Shown here: one piece after another, positions 1-9,035 of the stretch | Position numbering within the stretch: position 1 is the stretch's first letter | Layout of the letters: the number at the start of each line of letters is the position of its first letter | From: Sphingobacteriaceae bacterium | Lineage (GTDB): Bacteria > Bacteroidota > Bacteroidia > Sphingobacteriales > Sphingobacteriaceae | Length of the DNA: 64,000 nt | Reading direction: 5' to 3' | Assembly: GCA_947479815.1 (NCBI GenBank) | Contig: CANKAT010000008.1 | Location: forward strand, 1-64,000 | Position numbers and translations under genes: made by a program | Notes under the pieces: model-generated | What the model saw: only the letters and a program-made list of their open reading frames with translations | Database searches by the model: none | Told to the model about the DNA's origin: nothing

Positions 1-2329
1 ACTCACTAATATCGGATTGGAGGTTGAAAGCATTGATAAGGTGCAGTCAATTCCCGGGGGGCTTGCAGGTTTGGTTATTGGTTATGTCAAAGAATGTGCA
101 CCGCATCCCAATGCAGATCGACTCAAGGTTACTAAAGTAGATGTTGGCTTGGCAGAAGATCTTCAAATTGTTTGTGGGGCCAGTAATGTAGCTGTAGGAC
201 AGAAAGTTGTGGTTGCCACTGTAAATACAACGATATATCCAATAGTAGGAGAGCCTTTCAAAATATCTAAATCAAAGATTAGAGGTGAAGTTTCAGAAGG
301 AATGATTTGTGCTGAAGATGAAATTGGCTTAGGCCATGATCATGCGGGGATAATCGAATTAGATGTTGATGCACGTATTGGTTCGCCAGCAAGCGCCTAT
401 TTTAATTTAGAGGATGATTCTATTTTTGAGATTGGTTTGACTCCAAACCGTGCCGATGCAGCTTCTCATCTGGGTGTAGCCCGTGATTTAGCAGCTTACC
501 TGAAATTGCAATTAACGATGCCAGATATTTCTGGGTTTAAAGTTCAGAGTCAAGAATTGAATATTCCAGTAGAGCTTGTAGATATAGAAGCTTGCCGCAG
601 GTATTCTTCATTGAGTATCAGTGGGGTAACAATTAATGATTCTCCTGATTGGCTCAAAGAAAAACTAAACGCCATTGGTATCAGACCCATCAATAATGTG
701 GTTGATGTCACTAATTTTGTGCTTCATGAACTGGGTCAGCCCTTGCATGCATTCGATGCCGATACCATTTTAGGTAACAAAGTGATTGTTAAAAAATGTT
801 CAGAAGGAACTATTTTTTATACCCTAGATGATGCCGAACGCAAATTGTCTTCAGATGATCTGATGATCTGTAATGCGAATGAGCCGATGTGTATCGCCGG
901 TGTTTTTGGTGGGCAATCATCTGGTGTTAAACCCTCAACAAGCAAAGTATTTTTAGAGAGTGCCTGGTTTGATGCGGTTTCAGTACGTAAAACCTCCAAG
1001 CGTCATGGACTAAAAACAGATGCTTCATTTAGGTTTGAACGTGGCACTGATCCTGAAATGACTGTTATTGCGCTGAAACGTGCGGCATTACTTATTCAGG
1101 AGCTTGCCGGAGGCCATATTTCTTCCGAAATATCTGATATTTACCCATCTCCGGTAAAACCATTTGATGTGAACATCTCATTTAGAAATGTTACTCGTTT
1201 GATTGGTAAGGAAATTTCAACAGAAGAGATACATTCAACTTTAAGCGGACTGGGTATCAAAATTATATCCCAGGATATGGAGGGAATGAAGCTTGAAGTC
1301 CCTGCTTACAAGGTTGATGTAACCCGTGAAGTGGATATTATAGAAGAGGTTTTGAGAATACATGGTTATGACCATATTGAGATTCCTAATCAGATACGTG
1401 CATCCCTGAATTATGCCCAAAAACCGGATAAAGAGGTGCTGCAAAATCAAACAGCAGATTTACTTACAGCAAACGGATTTTATGAGATTTTGTGTAATTC
1501 TTTAACAAAGATTAGCTATTCATCACAGCCAGATTTAGCAGTTAAGATCCTTAATCCTTTAAGTAGTGATTTAGATGTAATGCGTCAAAATTTATTGTTT
1601 TCAGGCTTAGAAGCTATAGTCCATAATCAGAATCGTCGCAAACCAGACCTTAAGCTCTATGAGTTTGGTAAGGTATATAGCCTTGAAAATGAAAATTACA
1701 AGGAAAATCAACGTCTTTCTGTTTTTATTACTGGAGCTAAACAAGCTGAAAACTGGAATTCAAGATCTAGTGATGCTGGTTTTTATAATTTAAAGTCTGC
1801 AGTGGATCTGATCATTAACAGGTTAAATATTAAGGGTTTGGGCTCTGCTGAAACAACAAACCCTGATCTTTCTGCTGGCATTAGTTATAGCAAAGGAGAA
1901 AAGGTTCTGGTTGATTTTGGTGTTGTTTCAAAAAAATCATTGAAAAAACTAGATATTACTTCGGATGTATTTTATGCTGATTTTGATTGGGATCTGATTG
2001 TCAGATCGGTTAGAAATAATAAGATCAGCTATGCAGAGGTTTCTAAATTCCCATCTGTAAGACGAGATCTGTCTATGTTGCTCAATAAAGATGTCACGTT
2101 CGAACAACTTAAACAGATAGCTCAGAAAACGGATAAAAGCCTTTTAAAAGAAGTAAATGTGTTTGATGTTTACATAGGTGATAAGCTTCCTGAAGGTAAA
2201 AAATCATATGCGCTGAGTTTTCTGATTCAAGATGAAGAGAAAACTCTGACGGATAAGCAAATTGAGGCGCTTATGCAGAAATTAATCCTTAATTTCGAAA
2301 AGCAGGCAGGAGCAGAGATAAGGAAGTAG
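1..2329 (+). CDS. pheT: Phenylalanyl-tRNA synthetase beta subunit (5' truncated by window edge)
   Basis: Frame stays open to base 2 (LTNIGLEVESIDK...), so the TTG at 17 is not the true start. Has tRNA-binding domain, B3/B4 and the C-terminal anticodon-binding (FDX-ACB) domain. Confidence 0.95.
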   Translation, partial: LTNIGLEVESIDKVQSIPGGLAGLVIGYVKECAPHPNADRLKVTKVDVGLAEDLQIVCGASNVAVGQKVVVATVNTTIYPIVGEPFKISKSKIRGEVSEGMICAEDEIGLGHDHAGIIELDVDARIGSPASAYFNLEDDSIFEIGLTPNRADAASHLGVARDLAAYLKLQLTMPDISGFKVQSQELNIPVELVDIEACRRYSSLSISGVTINDSPDWLKEKLNAIGIRPINNVVDVTNFVLHELGQPLHAFDADTILGNKVIVKKCSEGTIFYTLDDAERKLSSDDLMICNANEPMCIAGVFGGQSSGVKPSTSKVFLESAWFDAVSVRKTSKRHGLKTDASFRFERGTDPEMTVIALKRAALLIQELAGGHISSEISDIYPSPVKPFDVNISFRNVTRLIGKEISTEEIHSTLSGLGIKIISQDMEGMKLEVPAYKVDVTREVDIIEEVLRIHGYDHIEIPNQIRASLNYAQKPDKEVLQNQTADLLTANGFYEILCNSLTKISYSSQPDLAVKILNPLSSDLDVMRQNLLFSGLEAIVHNQNRRKPDLKLYEFGKVYSLENENYKENQRLSVFITGAKQAENWNSRSSDAGFYNLKSAVDLIINRLNIKGLGSAETTNPDLSAGISYSKGEKVLVDFGVVSKKSLKKLDITSDVFYADFDWDLIVRSVRNNKISYAEVSKFPSVRRDLSMLLNKDVTFEQLKQIAQKTDKSLLKEVNVFDVYIGDKLPEGKKSYALSFLIQDEEKTLTDKQIEALMQKLILNFEKQAGAEIRK

Positions 2330-2549
2330 GTTGTAAGTTATAGGTTATAGGTTTTAAGTTTAATTATCTCTTAAAATTAAATTATTAAAGGACTGAAATA
2401 ATACTTATTACTTAAAACTTACTACTTAAAACATAATACATAGAACTTAAAACTTACTACTTAGAACTTAGAACTTAACACTTACAACTTACTACTTAAA
2501 ACTTACTACTTAAAACTTACAACTTACAACTTACTACTTAAAACTCAAA
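2325..2549. repeat. Heptamer-phased inverted array A: (nnTARGT)x5 - core - (ACTTAnn)x21
   Basis: Left: agtaggt tgtaagt tataggt tataggt tttaagt (2325-2359). Core 2360-2402. Right: 21 contiguous in-phase 7-mers from 2403 to 2549 (acttatt acttaaa acttact ... actcaaa). Confidence 0.85.
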
Positions 2550-2857
2550 TGACAGTCGCAGATCAGCTTAGTAAAGTAATAGATAAAACAGGCAGGTTAA
2601 TAGAGCTTTGTACGGCTTTGCAGGAGGAAAATGACTTATTGAAACAGGAGAATATTTCTTTAAAACAGGCTGTTGATAGCCGAAATTTATTGAAATCAGA
2701 TCTGGAAGAAAAGTTAAGAGTTTTAACCCTAGCTCGTTCATTAGAAGGCATTCCTTCTACTGATTTAGGACTTAGTGAAAAAACTCTTGACATAAAGCAA
2801 AAAATTACCGAATTTGTACGCGAAATAGATAAGTGTATTGTGTTGCTTAAAAAGTAA
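2549..2857 (+). CDS. Small coiled-coil protein (division-associated, ZapB/FtsB-like by position)
   Basis: 102 aa ORF, heptad-rich (LCTALQEENDLLKQENISLKQ), directly upstream of zapA. Confidence 0.75.
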   Translation: MTVADQLSKVIDKTGRLIELCTALQEENDLLKQENISLKQAVDSRNLLKSDLEEKLRVLTLARSLEGIPSTDLGLSEKTLDIKQKITEFVREIDKCIVLLKK

Positions 2858-2878
2858 TACTTAGTGAACTAAGCTCAA

Positions 2879-3169
2879 ATGGGAGAAATCTCCATAAAAA
2901 TAAATATTGCCGATCGCGTTTACCCCTTAAAGGTAAACATGGAAGAAGAGGAAGTGATTAGAAGGGCAGCTAAAATAATTAATGATCGCATAAAAGAATA
3001 TCAAGAAAATTATGCGGTTCGGGATAAACAGGATTTGTTATCCATGTGTGTTTTGCATTATGCTACAGCTACATTAAAAGCTGAACGGAAAGTAATGCAT
3101 GAAGACACGGATGTAACAGAAAAGGTTTATCAATTGGATCAGCTGTTGACAGATTTTTTTTCAAAATAG
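2879..3169 (+). CDS. zapA: Cell division protein ZapA
   Basis: 96 aa; ISIKINIADRVYPLKVNMEEEEVIRRAAKIINDRI is typical ZapA. Confidence 0.88.
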   Translation: MGEISIKINIADRVYPLKVNMEEEEVIRRAAKIINDRIKEYQENYAVRDKQDLLSMCVLHYATATLKAERKVMHEDTDVTEKVYQLDQLLTDFFSK

Positions 3170-3183
3170 TATCGTTTTCAATA

Positions 3184-3368
3184 TTTAAGAGCATTCAAGA
3201 TTTAACCGCAGTTAAATTTTTGAGTTTCACTAGTTAAAGCTTAACACGTTAGTATTAGAAGATTTTAAAGATTTTTCATTTGCTTAGGCACCTGATGATC
3301 TCCAACTATCTAATTCTTATGGATCAAGCCTTTACAATGCATGAAGCTTAAATTTTTGCGGTTTTTTT
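3184..3368 (+). ncRNA. ssrS: Candidate 6S RNA (ssrS-like) between zapA and rny
   Basis: Closing stem AACCGCA (3204-3210) with TGCGGTT (3357-3363), followed by a T-run. Apical AGGC...GGATCAAGCCT hairpin. Upstream TTG-N21-TATCGTTT. About 185 nt in a non-coding gap next to zapA. Confidence 0.5.
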
Positions 3369-3381
3369 ATTTAAAATAATT

Positions 3382-4944
3382 ATGGACATATTACAGATAG
3401 CACTTTACATTTTAATTGGACTTGCTGCAGGGGTAGTACTTGGACGGTTTTTACTTATCCAACTATTCCGTAACCAGGAAATAGGAGCTCAGAATAAGGC
3501 TAAAAAGATTCTAAAGGATGCTGAAACCAATGCCGAAATTCTCAGAAAAGATAAACTTCTTGAAGCAAGAGAAAAGTTTTTGCAAATGAAAGCTGATCAT
3601 GAGCAGGAAATTAATACAAAAAATAATACCATCAATCAGAGAGAAAATTCAATCAAGCAAAAAGAGCAGTCAATTAACCAGAAACTCGAAAATCTGACAC
3701 GTAAGGAAGAAGAATTAACCACTGTTAAATCTAACCTGGAAAAACAGATTGAATTGACTAAAAAGAAGCAAGAAGATGTAGATGCTTTAAAGAATCAACA
3801 TATTCAGCAAATGGAAGCAATTGCTGGCTTATCTGCAGAAGATGCTAAAAATCAATTAATTGACTCATTGCGTGAGGATGCTCGTACACAGGCAATGATT
3901 CAGATTAAGGATATTGTGGACGAGGCCAAATTAACTGCAAGCAAGGAAGCTAAGAAAGTTGTAATTCAGACTATTCAGCGTACAGCTACTGAAAGTGCAA
4001 TTGAAAATACGGTTTCAATCTTTAATATTGAAAATGATGAAATTAAAGGAAGAGTAATTGGGCGTGAAGGGCGTAATATCCGAGCTCTTGAAGCTGCTAC
4101 CGGAATTGAGATCATTGTTGATGATACTCCAGAGGCAATCATTCTTTCAGGATTTGATCCAGTTAGACGCGAAATTGCCCGTTTAGCTTTACACCGTTTG
4201 GTAACAGATGGACGTATACATCCTGCAAGAATTGAGGAGGTAGTTGCAAAAACTAAAAAGCAAATTGAAGATGAGATCGTTGAGATTGGTGAACGTACCG
4301 TAATTGATCTTGGAATCCACGGGCTACATCCTGAACTGATCAGGATGGTTGGAAGAATGCGTTATCGTTCATCTTACGGACAAAACCTATTACAACATTC
4401 CCGCGAAGTAGCTAATTTCTGTGCAACTATGGCTGCAGAACTTGGATTGAATGTTAAAATGGCTAAACGCGCCGGACTATTACATGATATTGGTAAAGTG
4501 CCAGATGATAATCCGGAATTGCCACATGCAATTTTAGGTATGCAACTTGCAGAAAAATACAAGGAACATCCTGAAGTATGTAATGCAATTGGTGCTCACC
4601 ACGATGAAGTTGAGATGACTTCCATGATATCTCCAATTATTCAGGCTTGTGATGCAATTTCAGGCGCAAGGCCTGGAGCAAGAAGGGAAGTTGTAGAAAG
4701 TTATATCAGACGTCTTAAAGAACTTGAGTCGCTAGCCTTATCTTATCCAGGTGTTGAAAAAACTTTTGCGATACAAGCAGGTAGAGAATTACGGGTGGTT
4801 GTAGAAAGTGAAAGAATCACTGATGCTGCTGCAGAAATCCTTGCTGCTGATATCTCTAACCGTATTCAAACAGAAATGACCTACCCTGGACAAATAAAAG
4901 TTACCGTGATACGTGAAACAAGGTCTGTTTCTTACGCTAAGTAG
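3382..4944 (+). CDS. rny: Ribonuclease Y
   Basis: N-terminal TM, coiled coil, KH domain ([19 protein letters not shown]), HD domain (LLHDIGKV). Confidence 0.97.
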   Translation: MDILQIALYILIGLAAGVVLGRFLLIQLFRNQEIGAQNKAKKILKDAETNAEILRKDKLLEAREKFLQMKADHEQEINTKNNTINQRENSIKQKEQSINQKLENLTRKEEELTTVKSNLEKQIELTKKKQEDVDALKNQHIQQMEAIAGLSAEDAKNQLIDSLREDARTQAMIQIKDIVDEAKLTASKEAKKVVIQTIQRTATESAIENTVSIFNIENDEIKGRVIGREGRNIRALEAATGIEIIVDDTPEAIILSGFDPVRREIARLALHRLVTDGRIHPARIEEVVAKTKKQIEDEIVEIGERTVIDLGIHGLHPELIRMVGRMRYRSSYGQNLLQHSREVANFCATMAAELGLNVKMAKRAGLLHDIGKVPDDNPELPHAILGMQLAEKYKEHPEVCNAIGAHHDEVEMTSMISPIIQACDAISGARPGARREVVESYIRRLKELESLALSYPGVEKTFAIQAGRELRVVVESERITDAAAEILAADISNRIQTEMTYPGQIKVTVIRETRSVSYAK

Positions 4945-4945
4945 T

Positions 4946-5233
4946 AATAAGTAGTAAGTAGTAAGTATTAAGTATTAAGTATTAAGTAGTAAGTTTTATT
5001 TAAGTCCTTGAATAATTAAATTTTTAAGGATATTTAAAAGAATACCTAATTAATTAATTAATAACATATCACTTATTACCCTGTAGCTATCGAGTTATAA
5101 CTTACAACCCGATAGCTATCGGGTTACAACCTATAACCTACAACCTATAACCTACAACCTACAACCTACAACCTATAACTTACAACCTATAACTTACAAC
5201 CTATAACCTATAACCTATAACCTACAACTTATA
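4946..5233. repeat. Heptamer-phased inverted array B: (nnTAAGT)x7 - core - palindrome - (ACYTAYA)x15
   Basis: aataagt agtaagt agtaagt attaagt attaagt attaagt agtaagt (4946-4994). Right arm acctata/acctaca/acttaca 5129-5233. CCCGATAGCTATCGGG at 5108-5123. Confidence 0.85.
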
Positions 5234-5246
5234 ACTCCCTTAAAAT

Positions 5247-5753
5247 ATGCCAAAACAAACAGAATCACGCCTAGTTGATGTTTACTTTGATAAATACTCT
5301 GAGAGCCATCAAAACCATACCAATGAACTTATTCACTGGGTATGCGTTCCAGCTATCGTGTTCAGTTTGTTTGGTTTAGTTTGGGCCATTCCCTTTCCAT
5401 ATTTGGAGCTTCTAGGGAAATATAATGGATATGTCAATTGGGCTTCGTTTTTAATCGCTTTTTCAATTTATTATTATTATAAATTATCGCCGATATTGTC
5501 TTATTTCATGCTTTTGCTGATGATGTTTTTTTCAGCAGGGATTGTTTCTCTTGAGAAAATGCATAATACAGCAGGCTGGCCCCTGATGTGGCAGGTTTGT
5601 CTTGGGATATTTGTTATTGCCTGGATTGGACAGTTTATTGGGCATAAGATTGAAGGAAAAAAACCTTCCTTTTTAGACGATGTTAAATTCCTGTTGATCG
5701 GGCCAATCTGGTTACTTCATTTCATATTAAAAAAGGCAAAGATTAAGTATTAA
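5247..5753 (+). CDS. DUF962 / Mpo1-like membrane protein
   Basis: YFDKYSESHQNHTNELIHWVCVPAIVFSLFGLVWAIP and a C-terminal IGQFIGHKIEGKKPSFLDDVKFLLIGPIW are typical of the family. Confidence 0.9.
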   Translation: MPKQTESRLVDVYFDKYSESHQNHTNELIHWVCVPAIVFSLFGLVWAIPFPYLELLGKYNGYVNWASFLIAFSIYYYYKLSPILSYFMLLLMMFFSAGIVSLEKMHNTAGWPLMWQVCLGIFVIAWIGQFIGHKIEGKKPSFLDDVKFLLIGPIWLLHFILKKAKIKY

Positions 5754-6016
5754 ACATTCTCAAAATCTAGTAAATAGAAACCTTGCAAAATTTCAGTTCA
5801 TTGCTGAACTTCAAATCATAATAAGTTTTTTGCAGACTTTATTCCTTCTCAGTTTCCTGTTTCTTAGTAGTATAATTCTTTAGTTCCCATAGTTTTTTGC
5901 TAGTTTATTTCTTCTCTAAACTGCATTAATTATGCTGAATCTCCTCATTAAAATAATTCTGAGAATGATCTTATTGTAAATTTTAGCACACATTCTTGAA
6001 TACATTGCACAATTTG

Positions 6017-6053
6017 TTAATACTATCTTAACATATTTAACATAAGCTTAACA
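6017..6053 (+). promoter_or_regulatory. Direct TTAACA repeats, partly 11-bp phased (Pho-box-like), upstream of the TonB receptor
   Basis: TTAATA 6017, TTAACA 6028, TTAACA 6037, TTAACA 6048. Confidence 0.5.
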
Positions 6054-6086
6054 GATTAGTAATTTATGGATAACCTTAATACTACG

Positions 6087-6114
6087 TTGTGTTAATATTG
6101 TGGTAATACTTTTG
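6087..6114 (+). promoter_or_regulatory. Bacteroidota-type promoter for the TonB receptor
   Basis: TTG 6087-6089, 17-bp spacer, TACTTTTG (TAnnTTTG) 6107-6114. Confidence 0.6.
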
Positions 6115-6135
6115 TAGAAAGTAAAACCAAACAAA

Positions 6136-8931
6136 GTGAAAAACAAGAGTATTATACCATTTTTAAGCTTTTTAATCCTATTAATTTTAAGTGCTCAAGT
6201 GGGCTATAGCCAGCTTAACGGTAAAATTTCAGGTAAAGTAAGTGATTCTAAATCAGGTGAAACTTTAATAGGACTTACCGTTAAAATTACAGGATCAACT
6301 TTAGGAGCTTCAACTGATATTGATGGAAAGTACAACTTAGGAAATCTTAATCCTGGAAAATACAGTCTGACTTTTTCTTATGTTGGCTACCAAACAAAAA
6401 ATATTACAGATATTGAAGTTCTTGCAGGCAAAACTACTAACCTTGACGTTGTCATGGAGGAAGCATCTTCTCTAGCGTTGGCAGAAGTTGTAATTACAGC
6501 TACTGTAAGACAGGAAAGCATTAATGGTTTATATGCCCAGCAAAAAAATAGTGTTAGAATTTCTGATGGAATTTCTGCCGAATCAATACGTAAATCGCCA
6601 GATAAAAATACGAGTGAGGTATTAAAGCGAGTAAGCGGAACAACTATCCAGGATAATAAATTTGTTGTAGTAAGGGGATTGGCAGATCGTTACAATTCTG
6701 CTTCTCTTGACAATGGTGTGCTGCCAAGTACTGAGCCGAACAGAAAAGCATTCTCTTTTGATATCGTTCCTTCTAACCTGATTGATAATATTATTATTAA
6801 TAAAACAGCTACGCCTGATCTTTCAGGCGACTTTGCAGGTGGTTCAGTTCAGATTATAACCAAGAATATTCCCGATGAAAATTTTATGTCATTTGGTTCA
6901 GGATATGGTTTTAATTCACAGACCACCTTTAAGAATTTCCAAAGTGGGCAACGGAACACCTCTGATTTTTTTGGTTTTGATAATGGTTTAAGATCCCTGC
7001 CTAATAATTTTCCTTCTACTCGCAAAATTGTCAATAATGGCGTAGGTACTAATAAAAATATTGCTTCTTTAAAGGCTTTGCCACAGGATTTTGGAGTGAG
7101 TAGTGGAAATGCATTTTTGAATCAAAATTATCAGTTTACTGTTGGAAGAGTTAAAGATTTTAAAAAAACTAATAATCGTTTAGGTACAATCTTATCATTA
7201 ACCTATAGAAATTCTCAAAATACTAATCTAGGAATTACTCGTCAATACCATGTGTTTGATTATAATGATGATCAATATAAGTTTTCTACGAATGTGGGAG
7301 CACTAGCAAATTTTGCTTATAATTTTAAGAACAGTAGGATTACTTTAAAGAATATTTATAATCGCACCCTTGATGATCAATATACTTATCGTACTGGTAA
7401 CAACAAAACTACTGGAGATATCAGGTTCTATGCATTTGATTTGATGCAGAAAACTTTAATTAAATCAGCTCTTGAAGGTGAGCATAAACTTGGTGATAAT
7501 AATTCTAAATTCAAATGGACTCTTGGTTTTGGAAATGTCGTAAACGATCAACCAGATCAGCGTAAAGTAAATTATTTGCGAAACATAGCAGATAGAAATG
7601 TTCCAAATTCATATTATGCTGGAGTTACTAATATTGGAAAAGAAAATACCAGGTTATATTCCTATTTAAATGAGAATGTCTATTCAGCAGAAACTGGATA
7701 TAGCCTTCCTCTAAAGTTTCTTAAAAATAATGCCACATTTAAAGCTGGTCTTGCATCAAATTATCGTAACCGAAATTTTGATGTACGATTCTTAGGATTA
7801 AGACTGGTTTCTGATTTAAATAATCCGCAAGCCGATAATCAGGTCAGAACTCGTCCTATTGAAACTTTATTTGGAGAAGATCTTGTAAGCCAGGGGAAAT
7901 ATAAATTAGATGAGATTAATAATAATGGAGATTCTTATGTAGCTAACTCATTAATTAATGCAGCTTATGCGATGATGGACAATAAAATTGGTAAAAAAGC
8001 CAGGATTGTTTATGGTTTAAGAGTTGAGCAATATGATTTAAAACTCAGTACCCTTACAACTAGTAATTTGGTATCTCAAAACTTTACGGATTTACTGCCA
8101 TCAGTTAATTATACTTATGGCATCACTGATAAAAGTAATTTCAGAGCTTCTTATTTCAGAACCCTTGCCCGTCCAGAGTTTAGAGAATTAGCCCCTTTCG
8201 CTTATTATGATTATGAGAGAGGAGCCAACGTACAAGGAAACCCATTGCTAAAACGTGCTCAGATTGACAATGCTGATTTAAGATATGAATTCTTCCCCTC
8301 AGCAGGTCAAATATTTTCGGTTTCAACATTTTACAAGAAGTTTAAAAATGCTATTGAAGCCAGTATTGCTGATGCAAATTCAACACCTGATATCTCTTAT
8401 TTTAACTCAAATAGTGCGAACGTTTATGGTCTTGAAATGGAATATAGAAAAAGCCTGGCTTTTTTAGGGAGTGAAAGCTTTAAAAACTCTAGTTTTTATA
8501 CTAACCTGTCTTTGATCAAGTCAACAGTTAAGAATCCAGCTATTGATAATCTTATTGAAACATCACGTCCATTGGTTGGTCAGTCTCCGTACGTAGTCAA
8601 TGCCGGATTACAACATAGCGCATTGAATAACCTTATGAATTTTAATTTATTGTATAACCGTATTGGCCGAAGAATTGCAAATGCTGGCGGGCAGCAATTT
8701 CCAAGTGTTTATGAAGCCCCCCGTAATGTTTTTGATTTCCAGCTAGGGTATAAAATAATAAAAGCAAAAGGTGAATTGAAGTTTAATGCAAATGATATAC
8801 TCAATAATAATAATGTGCTTTACTTTGATAAGGATATGAATAAAAAATATTCCAGCACATCTTCAGATGAGACTATTAGCAGATTCAAAACCGGTAGGAA
8901 TTTCTCATTATCCTTTAATTATTCCTTTTAA
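6136..8931 (+). CDS. TonB-dependent outer membrane receptor with N-terminal carboxypeptidase-like regulatory domain
   Basis: GKVSDSKSGETLIGLTVKITGST...LGNLNPGKYSLTFSYVGYQ; plug KVVVRGLADRYNSASLDNGVLP; C-terminal F. GTG start. Confidence 0.93.
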   Translation: MKNKSIIPFLSFLILLILSAQVGYSQLNGKISGKVSDSKSGETLIGLTVKITGSTLGASTDIDGKYNLGNLNPGKYSLTFSYVGYQTKNITDIEVLAGKTTNLDVVMEEASSLALAEVVITATVRQESINGLYAQQKNSVRISDGISAESIRKSPDKNTSEVLKRVSGTTIQDNKFVVVRGLADRYNSASLDNGVLPSTEPNRKAFSFDIVPSNLIDNIIINKTATPDLSGDFAGGSVQIITKNIPDENFMSFGSGYGFNSQTTFKNFQSGQRNTSDFFGFDNGLRSLPNNFPSTRKIVNNGVGTNKNIASLKALPQDFGVSSGNAFLNQNYQFTVGRVKDFKKTNNRLGTILSLTYRNSQNTNLGITRQYHVFDYNDDQYKFSTNVGALANFAYNFKNSRITLKNIYNRTLDDQYTYRTGNNKTTGDIRFYAFDLMQKTLIKSALEGEHKLGDNNSKFKWTLGFGNVVNDQPDQRKVNYLRNIADRNVPNSYYAGVTNIGKENTRLYSYLNENVYSAETGYSLPLKFLKNNATFKAGLASNYRNRNFDVRFLGLRLVSDLNNPQADNQVRTRPIETLFGEDLVSQGKYKLDEINNNGDSYVANSLINAAYAMMDNKIGKKARIVYGLRVEQYDLKLSTLTTSNLVSQNFTDLLPSVNYTYGITDKSNFRASYFRTLARPEFRELAPFAYYDYERGANVQGNPLLKRAQIDNADLRYEFFPSAGQIFSVSTFYKKFKNAIEASIADANSTPDISYFNSNSANVYGLEMEYRKSLAFLGSESFKNSSFYTNLSLIKSTVKNPAIDNLIETSRPLVGQSPYVVNAGLQHSALNNLMNFNLLYNRIGRRIANAGGQQFPSVYEAPRNVFDFQLGYKIIKAKGELKFNANDILNNNNVLYFDKDMNKKYSSTSSDETISRFKTGRNFSLSFNYSF

Positions 8932-8958
8932 TTAACATAAACTTAATAGCATTTAACA
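8932..8958 (+). promoter_or_regulatory. TTAACA/TTAATA/TTAACA direct repeats at 10-11 bp spacing
   Basis: TTAACA 8932, TTAATA 8943, TTAACA 8953, upstream of the lipoprotein gene. Confidence 0.45.
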
Positions 8959-9035
8959 TTTTGATTACGTCGATTTTATAATAAGGTTATTCTCTAGAAA
9001 TATCTTTGTGATATAACAAACAAAGAAAATTTAAA

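Noticed and set aside
2403-2549. Heptamer array as a CRISPR array or coding repeat
   Set aside because: Period is 7 bp with no unique spacers. Because 7 is not a multiple of 3, the repeated TTA/TAA places stops in all frames.
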